NCBI GenBank assembly: GCA_037157565.1
Contig: JAZHRO010000002.1
Span: 77,240,001-77,304,000 of the forward strand
Source: Thalassia testudinum
Taxonomy: Eukaryota; Streptophyta; Magnoliopsida; Alismatales; Hydrocharitaceae
Length of the DNA: 64,000 nt
Direction: 5' to 3'
Shown: positions 45,019-56,856 of the stretch, piece by piece
Numbering within the stretch: position 1 is the first letter of the stretch
Layout: each line of letters starts with the position of its first letter
Position numbers and translations under genes: made by a program
The notes under the pieces: model-generated
What the model saw: the letters and a program-made list of their open reading frames with translations, nothing else
Databases searched by the model: none
What the model was told of the DNA's origin: nothing

Positions 45019-46500
45019 CTAAAGGATGAACCTGAAGTGCAAAAGTGGTATCAGAAAAGGTTTCGAGTTTTTCAAAAGAGAATGACGGGCTGCCTCCCGT
45101 TGAGCGCTGAGTTTTACGCCATTGGTTGGGTGCAATATGCTCAGGGAAAATGGAGAATAAGTGATGACAGCCGAATCTGTAGAGGTTACATCGATGAACG
45201 GTTTGAGTCTCTGGCCGTTCATGATGAAAGGTTCAGAATTATGGCTGAGCGGATTGATTTCGACGGCTCCATTTCCAAAAACTTGTTGGACAAGATAAGG
45301 TCCGACCCACTTGGATTGCAGTTTCCCAGGGAAGAGTCTGAGTCGGGCATCGAAGAGTAGGACCTTTTGACGAGGATGAAAGATCTTTCTTGATCTGTGC
45401 TTGTCATGGAAGGTTTTAACCCGCTCTTTGTAGATTTGTGAGTTCTCGTACTCATCGAGGCATAATTCATCGATCTCGCTTATCTGAAGCTTTCTATGGG
45501 TTCCAGCCTTAGAAAGATCTAAATTGTAACTTCGTACTACCCAATAGGCTTTGTGCTCCAGTTCGACAGGAAGGTGACACGCCTTCCCGTACACCAGTTT
45601 AAAAGGAGACATGCCTAATTGGGTCTTGTGGGCAGTCCTATAAGCCCACAAAGCTTCCGAAAGTCGGGACGACTAGTCTTTCCTGTCAGGTCGAACAATG
45701 ACCTGCAGGATTTTCTTGATCTCTCGATTAAAAGGCTCAGCTAGACCATTAGTCTGGGGGTGGTAAGGAGTAGAGATTCGGTGAGACACCCTGTATTTGG
45801 TCATCAGTGACCTGAACTGAGCATTCGTGAAATGGGTCCCTCCATCAGAAATGATTGCACAAGGAATCCCGAACCGTGAGAAGATATTTTGATGAATGAA
45901 TTTGATAACGATTTTGTGATCACAGGTTTGGGTCGGAATGGCTTCGATCCATTTGGACACGTAGTCCACAGCTAGCAGAATGTACTCGAAGCCGTCCGAA
46001 ATAGGGAAGGGACCCATAAAATTAGTCCCCCAAATGTCGAAGATTTCGCATACGAGAATCGGCTGCAAAGGCATCATGTCGCGATGGCTCATATTGCCCA
46101 AAGTTTGGCAACGACTGCATGCCTTGCAGTGATTGTATGCATTTTTGAAGATGGTGGGCCAGTAAAAGCTACATTGGAGGATTTTTGATGCGGTTTTGTG
46201 CCCAGAGTAGTGGCCACCGCATGCCTGATCATGGCAGAAGGAGAGAATATCATTGATTTCACCCTTCGAGACACATCGCCGAATGATTTGGTCAGCACCT
46301 ATGCGGAAGAGGTACGGGTCTTCCCAGATGTAGTACTTGGCATCAGAGCGCAATTTGTCTTTCTTGGCCTTTGGCCAATCAGATGGGATCTGATGAGATG
46401 CCAAGTAGTTTACTATATCAGCAAACCATGGAAGCCTAGTACCAATAGTCAGTAGGTGCTCATCAGGAAAATGCTTTGTGATGGGTCCAGAAGGGTTGAT
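45019..46500 (-). pseudogene. Athila-like 3 integrase
   Basis: One frame shared with RNase H, broken by a TAG at 45673-45675 where the context expects Trp (TGG). The zinc-binding HHCC region reads GGHYSGHKT...CKACSRCQ. In the catalytic core the first Asp is replaced (DIWGTNFMGPFP; the sister element has GIDF). The second Asp (IISDGGTHF) and the Glu (GLAEPFNREIKK) remain. The C-terminal part continues through LPVELEHKAYW, QKVLLFDARLRLFPGKL and KWVGPYLVQQVF. Integrase joins cDNA ends to target DNA. The Asp-to-Asn change alone should abolish activity. Confidence 0.93.
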
Positions 46501-46917
46501 GATTTCAGAAGAAAGGCGAGACAAGTGGTCAGCTACCACATTCTGTTTCCCCACCTTATCACAAATCTCGAGGTTGAATTCTTGCAACAGTAAGATCCAT
46601 CGGATCAATCGAGGCTTCACGTCCTTCTTGGCGAGGAGATGCCGCACAGCTATGTGATCTGAGTAAATGATGACGTGGGAACCCAGGAGATAGGATCGGA
46701 ATTTTTCGAGGGCAAATACTACGGCTAGTAGCTCTTTCTCCGTAATTGTATAGTTACACTGAGCCTCTTCAAGTGTCTTACTGGCGTAGTAGATGACCAC
46801 GGGTTTCCCGTCAACTTTCTACCCCAGAACCGCTCCTACAGCGAAATCAGATGCATCACACATGATCTTAAAGGGTTGAGACCAATTAGGGGACTGTAGG
46901 ATCGGAGCCTGGGTGAC
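46501..46917 (-). pseudogene. Athila-like 3 RNase H
   Basis: Same frame as RT and integrase, with one TAG just after AVGAVLG (CAG expected). Catalytic residues are all present: CDASDF (Asp), EKELLAVVFALEKFR (Glu), YSDHIAVRHLL (Asp), VVADHLSRL (Asp). It degrades the RNA strand after cDNA synthesis. Confidence 0.9.
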
Positions 46918-47735
46918 TCAATCACAAAGATTCTCGAAGGCTTGAGTGCATTCCTTAGAGATTTCAAAGGGTACATCCTTGGAGAGAAGAGTAGTGAGGG
47001 GGCGCACGATTTTTGAGAAATCAGGAATGAAACGACGGTAAAAAATGACGTGCCCCAGAAAAGAACGGATGTCCCTGATCGAGCTAGGCATAGGAAGTTG
47101 AGAAATTGGATCAACCTTGGCTCGATCCACTTGGATACCCTTTTCAAAAATTAGATGACTTAGGATGATCCCCTTAGGCACCATAAAGTGGCTCTTTTCC
47201 CAGGAAAGAACCAGATTTACATCGATGCAACGCCTGAGTATGTGAACCAAGTGCTGGAGGCAATCATCAAATGATGCCCCGAAAACTGAGAAGTCATCCA
47301 TGAAGACTTCTAGATAATCACCTACCATATCTGAGAATATGGCAAGCATGCACCGCTGAAAAGTCGTGGGTGCATTGCAGAGACCGAACGGCATCCTTCG
47401 GAATGCGTATGTCCCGAAGGGGTAGGTGAATGTGGTCTTCTCTTGGTCCTCTGGATGAATAGCTACTTGGCTATAACCGGAGTACCCATCAAGAAAGCAG
47501 AAGAATCGATTTCCCGCTAATTTCTCGAGAATCTGATCAATGAAAGGTAGTGGGAAATGATCCTTCTTCGTGGAGGAATTGATTCTTCGATAAACTATGC
47601 AGACTCTCCACGAGTTGGCTATTTAGGTAGGAATGACTTCTTCGATTTCAGTCGTAATGGTGGTGAGACCTGCCCTTTTAGGCACAACCTGGATTGGGCT
47701 CACCCAACGACTATCGGAGATCGGGTAGATGATTC
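46918..47735 (-). pseudogene. Athila-like 3 reverse transcriptase
   Basis: Motifs in order: SWRVCIVYRRINSSTKKDHFPLPFIDQIL, FCFLDGYSGYSQ (first catalytic Asp), RRMPFGLCNAPTTFQRCM, VFMDDFSVFG (the DD pair), FEKGIQVDRAKVD and FLGHVIFYRRFIPDF. Stops are few: a TAG before IANSW and a TGA at the RNase H junction (ENLCD-stop-VTQ), each one transition from sense. The RT core keeps its catalytic residues. Confidence 0.92.
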
Positions 47736-49301
47736 CTGCATCTAACCACTTAATGATCTCCTTTTTCACGACCCCTGCAGATTGGGATTCAAGCGTCTCT
47801 GCATCTCACGGGAAGGTCGTGCACCCTCTTCAAAATAGATATAGTGGGTGCAATAAGAGGGACTTATTCCAGTCAAGTCATCGAGAGTCCAACCAATGGC
47901 TCTGCGGTGTTGCTGGAGGGCAGCAATCAGACGGGATTCCTAATCAGGAGTGAGCTTGGAATTTATAATCACAGGAAAAGTCTGATTAGAACCTAAGAAG
48001 ATGTATTTCAAATGGTCGGGAAGAGGTTTAAGTTCGAGGATGGGGTTATCAGCAGCAGCGGGTGGTTTAGGGTGAATGTGAGGTTCAATGGTAGGAGTTA
48101 AGGGTTTGTCTGAATCAAGGTCTGACTCCTCTAATTGCGGTTCAAAATCCTCTTGTGGTTGATGAGGTAAAATCAGGTTATCCTCAAATTGTGGTTCATC
48201 AACCAAAGCTCTAGTATTACAGATTTTCTCAATGACACCGCAATTAATTCCTTGTTGGGCCTTAAAGATATCAATTTTGAGAGTCTGGTTCCCAAATTTC
48301 AGTTCTATCTGGCCCTCCTCACAACTGATGTTGGCCCTAGCAGTGGCCAAAAAGGGTCTCCCTAGAATGATCGGTGTATCCCTAGGGTTTTCAGGTGCGT
48401 CCATATCTAAGACTATAAAGTCTACAGGGAAATAGAAATCCCGCACCCTTACAATAACATCCTCAAGAATCCCTTTTGGTGACTTTATAGATCAATCTGC
48501 TAACTGTAGTGTCACCTCAGTTGGTTTTAGCTTAGATTCTTCTAGGTGGTTAAGTAAGGATGCGGGTATCAAGTTTATGGAAGCACCTAAGTCTAGTAAT
48601 GCTTTGTCGAACTGGGTTTCACCAATCTTGCATGATATTAGGGGAGTGCCTGGGTCTTTTGCCTTGGGTGGGAGTCTGCTTAGGATTACAGAGCTGTCTT
48701 GCTCTGATAGTACAATTGGACTCCCACTCTTGGTTCGCGGCTTATGCTGAGGTGTACACACATTCTTCAAGAATCGTGCGTAAGCCGGTATGTGGAAAAT
48801 CGCATCCATCAAGGGGATGTTTATTTGGACCTGCTCAAAGAGCTTGACCAGGTCCTCCTCAGGAGCCACGGGTTTTGTTGTCCTTCTTCCCTTGGTCAAG
48901 GCCTCGGGAAATGGAACCTTGGTTGGTTCCTCTAGGATAGGTCTAGGTCTTTGATCTGGGATAGGGAGAGGAACGCCCTGGATTACTGTCCTAGGGTTTT
49001 GGTCACTACCAGTTTTGGAGTGGTCTGGATAAGGTGGATCCTGGGTCTCCTTACCACTACGGGTGGTTACAGATTTCAGTCCTGCCTGGTTTTGGTTAGG
49101 GGTTGATAGGATGGGTTGCTGCTGATAACTTGCATACGAAGTTGAGGCCTCCATCCCGTCAGGTGAAGGAACAGAGGGAGCCTGATAAACCATGTGTGCA
49201 TGGCCTGGGTTTGGGTTCATAACGTGCCGCTGGGTCAGCATGTTATTAGGGTTAGGAAGAGGCTGGGAGGGAAGTGTGCCTGGTTGGCGAGAATTCGTCA
49301 A
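47736..49301 (-). pseudogene. Athila-like 3 gag C-terminus, protease and linker
   Basis: The 49301-48492 ORF carries a Pro/Gln-rich region and then the protease ALLDLGASINLIPASLL (active-site DLGAS, Athila form). After a stop near 48490 the same frame resumes with RDFYFPVDFIVLDMD and ILGRPFLATARANISCEEGQ (48446-47940). The linker to RT is interrupted near 47780-47940. Confidence 0.85.
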
Positions 49302-50827
49302 CTGGGCCAGTTGGTTTCGAACCTCCGTGATTTCGTCCTTGTGTTGCTTTTGAATAGCCGCATTTGTTCTCTAAATGTCAGCTAGAGTCTGAAGGATGTG
49401 GGACACTTGGGGTTGGTTTGGCCCGGATGAATAAGTAGGGTTGGGTCGTGGCTGAGGCGGTTGGTAAGGAGAGGTGCTTGTGGACGGGGCTGAAAGGGTG
49501 GTCTTTGAGTTTGGAAATTTCCCGCCCACTAGAAGTTGGGATAGTTTCGCCATCCAGGATTGTAGGTATTGGAAAATGGGTCATTCTGGATGGCGTTGAG
49601 GTCCTTGCAGGTCTGAGAAACCTCAGAAAAGTCAGAGAACGAGGGAATAGGGTTCCCCCGATAGGAATAGAAAGGATCGGCGGTTCCTCCGGTCCTAGAG
49701 TCAGATGGGGATGGATTTGAGTCCACCCCGGGAGAAGGTCAGTGGAAAATGTTTTGCACAGTCTCCCGTGCAGAAGGAAGTTGTGTAAAGGAATTCTGTG
49801 CAGAGGTGGCTCGCTGCAAGTGCTAGGTTAGCTCATCCACCTTCTTCTCAATGATAGAGACCTTGTCCAATCGACTGGCCATTAATTCCAGATCGACTGA
49901 TGCGGACAGGTCCTGCGTCTCGTGTGCTCCCCTAATGTTCTTCACTGTGCGGGTATTCGTCCTGTCGAATAGTCCCATGGAGTCATTATTGATGGAGTTC
50001 TCGCACATATTTTTGAGAATCTCCCACACGGTGTCCTCTTGTTGACCCATGATATTACCTCCGCAAGTTGCATTGATGAGCAGCCTAATATCCTCACGGA
50101 GTCCCTGGTAAAAAGACTGGACTTGTTCCCATTTGGGAACTCCGTGATGGGGGCACTTCCTCATGAGATCCTGAAAACGATCCCATGCCTCATGAAGAGG
50201 TTCTCCCGTTTGCTGTGTGAAATGGGTAATCTAATGGCGCGAGGCATTTGTCCGACCAATGGGGAAGAACTTCTTTAGAAACTCAGATTGAAGTTCCTCC
50301 CAATTGTTGATCGGTCGGGTCTGAGTTTGATACCAATGAGCGGCCTTGTCCATAAGGGAGAAAGAGAACATCTTCATAAGGAGAATATCCCGATTTTGTG
50401 CATCTGACCCGAAAGTCTGGGCTAGATGCTTTAACTGTTTGATGTGCTGGAAAGGATCTTCAGAATTAAGCCCATGGAATTTAGGAATAGCATGAATCAT
50501 GTTGGGCTTCAGTTCAGAATCAGGTCCTCCAGTCGGGATTCTGACTGGAGGTTCAATAGCCACCGCAGCAGGATTGTAGTGATCCCGCATCATGGGACGC
50601 TGCGGTGGGTGCATGAAACTCTGGAAGAGGTCATTGAGTCGCTGGAGCTGGTGCTCCAGATTGTTCTCTTCCTCAATTGGCTGAGCCATTGTGGAAGAAG
50701 GTGAGTTGGGTTCAGAATCGGAGGAGAGGTCTATGTGGAGTGTTGGTTGCACACGCAAGGGTACCGAGGCTTGGCCTCGAGGAGAGTGAATTTCTAAAGG
50801 AGGTTTCAAGGACCTCCTACCAAACAT
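49302..50827 (-). pseudogene. Athila-like 3 gag
   Basis: 198 codons open from 50827: MIHAIPKFHGLNSEDPFQHI, then MDKAAHWYQTQTRPINNWEE and FLKKFFPIGRTNASRH, typical of the Athila-type capsid region. A stop (near 50231) precedes the part AWDRFQDLMRKCPHHGVPKW...FYQGL (50164-49823). YNPGWRNYPNF (near 49540) marks the usual Athila gag C-terminal motif. Frame changes occur near 49530 and 49300. Gag forms the particle. Confidence 0.88.
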
Positions 50828-51765
50828 ACACTGACGGAGAGGATGAGTTTAGCAGGTGCTGGACCCAATCAAGACACCCTGAATTGTGGGTGACTATAGA
50901 GGTTCGGGGTGGATGGACCTCTTGATCAGAAAGTCGTCCACCTGAGAATTACCTGGGTAGCCAGAGAGAGTGAGTCCCGCGAAGACCCCTACACGGTAGA
51001 GCGCCCCCACGGGTTACAGGGTTTCCCCCACCCGACCTCTCTTGTCACTGAGATTTCAGGTAGACCAGAATGGGGACCTTGACCTCTTAAGTCTACCACT
51101 TTAAGTTAGGATCAAGGTGCTTAGGGTTTTCACTTGAACTTTATCCTTTTGAGTGCAAAGAGTGACCTAAGTTTAAGATTGGTCGACCCAAGGGATCAAC
51201 TTCACCTATTAGTTCCTTAGAGAGCTTATTAGGTCTTTTTTTTTTTTTTTTTTTGGTTCAAGTGTTTTTTAAAGAGCCAAGTTGGTTAGGGTTTCTCTGA
51301 ATAGTGTTTTCAGACAATGGCTTGGGCACACCTCCTTTGGGATTTTCCTTTCTTGCTTAGAAGAGTGTGTCTCTAAAACCCTAGCTTTGGACCTTACATT
51401 GGCTCTACTTGGTCCGGTTAGTTGCCTTTAGATTGGGTAATTAAGGCTCAAGCAAGAAGGTTTTAGCCCTAAATACCTTTAATGGATGTACAGATAGAAT
51501 ATGTTGAAATTGAAAAATAGGAAACTCTTGTGGTTTACTAAGTATAGAAGACAGGTTATTCCTAGATAGCTTTTTCTTTCTTTTTCTTCCTCCTGAGAAT
51601 TTAGGGGTTTAAATGAGAGGATAGAAAATTACCTATCCTTGGTGTGGTTGTTGTGCTGTTGCTTGTTTTCCTCTTGATTTCCTGTGACTGCACAACAAAA
51701 GAGAACAAATTAGTTAATAGAAAGTCAAAAATTTGTGAACTAATAGCTTCTAGAATAGTCGTTGC
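50828..51765 (-). other. Athila-like 3 leader
   Basis: 0.94 kb between gag and PBS. The conserved block at 50885-51095 is shared with 24776-24980 and with M. A 22-base T-run is at about 51234-51255. Confidence 0.65.
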
Positions 51766-51783
51766 TCCCCGGCAACGGCGCCA
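51766..51783 (-). other. Athila-like 3 primer-binding site
   Basis: Minus strand TGGCGCCGTTGCCGGGGA, perfect tRNA-Asp complement, 5 bases from the LTR. Confidence 0.9.
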
Positions 51784-53659
51784 AAAACTAGAGAGCATTT
51801 TCGTCGCTATGGTAATTACAGTCGTTGGAGTATATGACAAAAATGGTTACCAGTCTAATTCAATTTATTACTCGGAATGAAGAGTTTCCCGAGGTCGAAC
51901 TCAAGGAGCAAACTAGAATTCTAGAAGCATATAAGTTCACAATATATAAGGTTTTACAAAAAAAATTAAGAGAGAGAGAGAGAGAAAGAAGGGGTGATTG
52001 GCTTCTTCTCTTTCTTCAGCCGACTCTCTTCTTTCTTTTTCTTCTTTTCTTCTTCTTTGCTTCTGTGGTTCCTCTTTCTCTTCTCTTTTCTCTGATTTTC
52101 TCTTCTTCTTCTTCCTTGCGGCTGTAGAGGCTTCTGCCTTCTCTTTTCTTCTTCAGCTGCTAAGTCTTTCTCCTTTCTTCCTCTTTGATTTTCTTGTCTC
52201 CTTTGTTTCCTTCTGCTCTGGCCCTTCCTCTTCTTTCTTTCTATCCTTCCTATCGTCTTCTTCTTCTTTGCGTCTTCTTTCTTTCTTCTTCAGCCTGCCT
52301 TCTTCTTCAGCAGCTACGGTCTTCTCTGCTCTGGTTGCTGACCTTCCGACGTCTGATTCAGTGCTCAGATGGCTTAACTGCGTGGTTGCTACAGTGCGGC
52401 TCCTCTTTTTTTTTCTTCAGCTCCTTTCCTTCATTTCTTCTTCCTTCGCCTGCTTCTTCCTTCTTCTTCCTTCTATCCTGCACACACACACAACTATCAG
52501 CGCAAAACCTATCCCTACCCCTTTCCCGCATCTCTCTCTCTCTGGATCTCTCTTAGGAAAGCTCTCCCAGAGCCGGGTAATCGGGTTGGGTTGCGCGCTT
52601 GGGTCCAGGAGCACCGGCGTGGGTGGTGCGTGAGGAGTGCACAGGAGTGTCGGGTCGGGTCAACAGATTCGCGTGGGCAGTGCCGCGGATGAGGCAAGTG
52701 AATAGGTGAGGGACCTCACCCCGTGTGCTTTCGGAGGTGATAAGCCAAAAGCACAAAATCAATTTAAGTGTGGGCGAGAGGCCACACACTTACGAGGTGG
52801 GACTAAAGTCCCACCTCCGATTTCAGGCACTCGCGAAGACGACTCCATGCAATTGGGGTAGTTGCAAGCCTCACAACGCCAACTGCGAACCTGGGCGTGA
52901 GCGTGATGCCTTTCTGCATCACCTGAAACTTGCGCCTGGGGCCGAAGAAGTCTGGAGCTGGTTCGCGAAGCAGCTCCAACTTGCTGTCAATGGCGGTGAG
53001 GAGGCGGAGACTTGAAATCACAAAGACAGCCTCACGGCCACATTAGACAACGCAGGGAGCTTCGCCAGAGGACAGCGAAGGCGGTGCGAGGGTCGACGAG
53101 ACGCGAGCGTGCCTGTGGTCGTGTGCCTAGGGCACACTACGTGTGTGAGAGTGGGTGAGTTCGGGGGGTGGTCTGGAGGTGCTAGGAAGGTAATGGAGGG
53201 TGGATTCAGTGTCAGTGAGGTGGTGCGGAGCTTAAGGGGTAGCTGGCGAGGCGGATGGAGGCGTGGAGTGGCGAGAACACCTCGTCGAAGAGCAGTCGGA
53301 GATCAGGAAGATGGTGATGGACAGTGGCGGCCGGTGGGTTAAAATGGTAAATTAAGAAGGGGGAAATATGAGGCAGAGAGAAGGGAAGGTTCCTACCTGT
53401 CTAATTGACGAAGAGGGAGGGAGGTAGAGCTCGGAGCGTACCTGCCGGTGATAAACGCCAGTTTATCATCATTCTTATGCATTAAAACAAACCTAGCTCT
53501 TAGGATTTTACTCTGCAAACGGATTTTTGGGCTGCATTTAGGCATAAATTAGGTTAGGCATGCATTGCATTTTTTATTGTCTTTTTGATATGTTTTTGTG
53601 AGTGTTAGTGATGAACAGATATGCAGATCCCTAAAACCCTAGCACTCAAGAAGGCAAAT

Positions 53660-54330
53660 GGTGAAGGAGAAGCTCAGACTAGCTGGAACTCAGCTTGATC
53701 CAGCTCACCACAGCTGGAACCTAGCTCACTTGAACTAGGGTTAGCTCATCCCAGCTCCATTCAGCTAATCTCAGCTGAATGGAAGCTCAAGAGAGTTCAT
53801 CTTAGCTCACCCTAGCTCAAGTCAGCTCAGATCCAGCTCAACTTAGCTGAGTCTAGCTCATCTCAGCTCCCACTAGTCCACAGGGAGCTCTAGCTAGCTC
53901 AGCTGAGTTGACAGGAGTTCACCCCAGCTCAGACCCAGCTACATCCAGCTCCACTCAACTCCATCCAGATGAAGAAGAATTCATCTCAGCTCAGGAAGCT
54001 CAAGTCCAGCTCCCAGGGATTCAGCTTTGCTCAACTCAGTTGAGCTAAGCTACCTTAACTGCCTCAACCAGCTTGATCCTCCCCGGGAGCACTAGACCTA
54101 GCTCACCTCAGCTCATTATGGTAGAAGCTAGCTCACTTTAGCTTGGCTTAGCAACTAGCAAAGAACTAGCAAGCTAAGCCAGCTAGAGTAGCCCCACGCC
54201 AGCCTCTTCAGCAGCAGCCAGCTCCAGTTTCAGCTCTAGACTTCTCATCCTCAGCTCCTCCCTCCAAACTCTAGCTCCAACACCTCTTTCTCTACTCCAC
54301 TAATAGCTAAGCTAGCTTATCTTAGCTTAG
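53660..54330. repeat. AGCT-rich region in U3 of solo LTR (right copy)
   Basis: Same feature as 37545-38280 in opposite orientation: AGCTCA/AGCTGA words repeated with irregular spacing. Confidence 0.8.
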
Positions 54331-54774
54331 CTATGCTCCAACTTCCTTGGCTTGTACCACCCAAAAACCCTACCTAACAACTCCACCTACTAGCTCCACC
54401 TAAGCTCCACCTACTTGGCGCCAACCTAGCCTACCCACCACCTCCAAAAGACACCTAAAAGTGGCACCAAAACCACCCTAACCACCCCCTTGATGGCACC
54501 ACTTTTCCCTCCAAAAACCCCCTTCATCTCCACCATACACCTCTCCTTAAATCCATCTCCACCATCCACCTAACCCCCCTTCTAGAAGACCCTAGGTTGG
54601 CGCCAAAATGGTGGTGTCTCTCCACCACCAAAAGCCACCAACACCACCATAACCACCCCCTTTAACACCCCTTGGGTTGGCGCCAAATGCCCTTGGCCAT
54701 AGGATCACCAACCACCTCCATCCTTCCATCCTAGCCCTCCATTTCAAGGGGCACCTTAACCCCCCATCCTACCT

Positions 54775-54783
54775 TATAAAAAG
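54775..54783 (+). promoter_or_regulatory. TATA box of solo LTR (right copy)
   Basis: TATAAAAAG, with roughly 900 bp of LTR downstream. Confidence 0.55.
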
Positions 54784-56856
54784 ACCACTACCCACCATCA
54801 TTCAAGGCATCCTTGGCTAGCAAATTCACTCTCATATTCCACCTAGAATCCCATGTCCAAGAGAGAAGAAGAAGAAGATGAAGATTAAGGGGATATTCTG
54901 TCCCCTTGGTGCCTTCCCCTCTTCCCTTCTTTCTTGGGTCATGCCAGCCAAAGGAGAAGCCAGGCAAGGAAGATCTTTGGAGGAGATTTTGAAGGTGGTC
55001 CACGCCATCTTGGAGGAGCTCTTGAGGGTGGTGCACGCCCCCCCTTTGGAGGAGAGCACTGAAGGTGGTAGCTTCCACCTTGGAGGAGCTCTCAAGGAAG
55101 GAGAAGAAGGAGGCCCTCTTTTCAAGCCAAGGAGCAGCTAGGCTTGGAGCAAGAAGACTCCCTTCTTCACCATTTTTGCAAAAGGATTTGTGTTTCTTTT
55201 CTTGCTTTTAGATTTTTTTTATTGTAGTAGAAGCATTCCTCTACTTGCCTTGAAAAGAACACTAATTCTAGTCAATTAAATTGCCTTCTTTTAGCTTTTT
55301 ATTGCAATTGTTACTTTTGGTTCTAGCACTTGTTTCACCTCTTCTTCCTAATTACTCTAGGCCTCCACTTGCCTAGAGTGAGCTTAGGAAGAAGATATTT
55401 CTATCTTTTAAGTTTTGGTTAAGCAATTGTAGGGGTTAGTACTTTCCGTTACAATTCGCATTTTGACCTCGTCTTTTCAAAACAAAAAAATTTCATATTT
55501 AAAATACCAAAAAGAAAGTTGAGATCGATTTGTAAGCAAGAGGATTAATTTTGCAAATAATTGGCCTCCTTGGACGACCCTAGATACTTCCCTATCTAGG
55601 ATATAAATTTAAAAGTGAAAGCGGATTCGCATGTTACAACGACGTTAAAAACCTACTTTTACAAATCACGCGTATTTTGTTATCAGCCGGCGTTGAGGAC
55701 GAAGCTGCCCAGGAGGGGGTTATCGGTGACGAGGAGGAGATCTGAGGACGCTAGCTGGTGCGGCCTGGCGTGGGTCGAAGAGGCAGAGTAGGCTTTGCTG
55801 CAGGTATGGCAGCAGAGCGATGAGGATGATGAGGAGAGTTTGCCAGAAGCTAGGGCACTCTGACTGGAGAGAGGGGAGATGAAATAGAGGGTTTTTCTCC
55901 ACCAGAAGTAGCTTGAATATAAAGGTGTTGGCGAGGGGAGAAGCACGAGGAATCGACGTGGAGGTCTCGCCGGAGTATGGCCGGAAATGGACACCCATGC
56001 CTTTTGTGCATTCGCACGAGAGGCATGGGCAGCCGCAGGTTGCAGGGGTGGGTCCCTGCGACAGAGGACGATGCAGGGAACCCCCCGCTCATTCCTGAGA
56101 ACAGCTGCCATGCCCTGCGCGGCGCCATCCTCCGCGCAAGGTCGCTGGAGGTATGGCATTGTGTAGAAATGGCAGGGAGGATCGTTCTGCAAAGAATGAC
56201 GAGAAAGATAGGGGTCTAATTGAAAGGGTTTCAAAAGATAAGGGTCAAAAAGAAATTCAGGAGGACCAATTTGTAAAGTCGGTTAAGATGGTCTTCTCTA
56301 AGGCCCAAATTTTTATACTAGCCTCATTTGAACCTAAGAAACTTAATGGTGGATTTTAATTTTAGGTTTGACCATGTTTGACCGGTCAATTTGCGTAAAA
56401 ACCTAAATTAAGTGATAAATTGGGCATGGTTCTCAATTTAGGTCAAAATAGGTTGCAAAAGTCAAATTGAAGGTTCTAGATCCTAGGGAATATTTTTATA
56501 TGAAATTTAGAGGGTTTAGTTGATTTTTATCCTACCTCAAACCTCGTGAATTAAAGCAGGTTTGTTTTAGGGTTACAGGATGTCATTTAATTCCTAGAAG
56601 TTGCTATAACCCTTTTCAGATCAGATCATCCCATTTCCTTCCTTATTAAGCTTATTTGACCTATGTTTAGACCGTTAGATACCCTGCTTGTGTATTGCAT
56701 TGGTAAAATTACAGTTTTACCCCTTATGATTTATTTTATTCTTTGATTCAAAGTTTTCTGAATTAGGCCTCTCATTAGGTTTTGTAGGAGCTTTTTCACA
56801 CTTATTTAGATCAGATTGTGCTAGTTAGGGTTCATGATGAGGCTCTCATCAGAAGG

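Larger units (their letters stand above)
53449..55685 (+). mobile_element. Solo LTR inside Athila-like 3 5' LTR (2237 bp)
   Basis: TGATAAACG...GTTATCA flanked by gccgg (53444-53448 and 55686-55690). The uninterrupted sister LTR at about 42415-42440 reads straight through this site. Same family as 36255-38491 but opposite orientation, and by my coordinates the same length. The TATA box is at 54775-54783, with a transcribed region to its right. Confidence 0.9.
40786..56851 (-). mobile_element. Athila-like Ty3/gypsy retrotransposon 3, full structure, young
   Basis: Minus-strand element with TSD gaagg (40781-40785 and 56852-56856). The left LTR is 2818 bp; the right LTR is 2821 bp after removing a nested solo LTR and its TSD. 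Perfect tRNA-Asp PBS, and gag-PR-RT-RH-IN order. Coding frames are mostly long and broken by a few nonsense changes and frameshifts. It lacks a visible envelope-like ORF. It is inserted in the 5' region of CACTA B. Confidence 0.95.
51789..56851 (-). repeat. Athila-like 3, 5' LTR, interrupted by a solo LTR
   Basis: Pairs with 40786-43603. The inner end reads TAGAGAGCA instead of TGGAGCGTG, so its terminal dinucleotide is mutated. The interruption is 53449-55685 plus one TSD copy. Confidence 0.93.
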
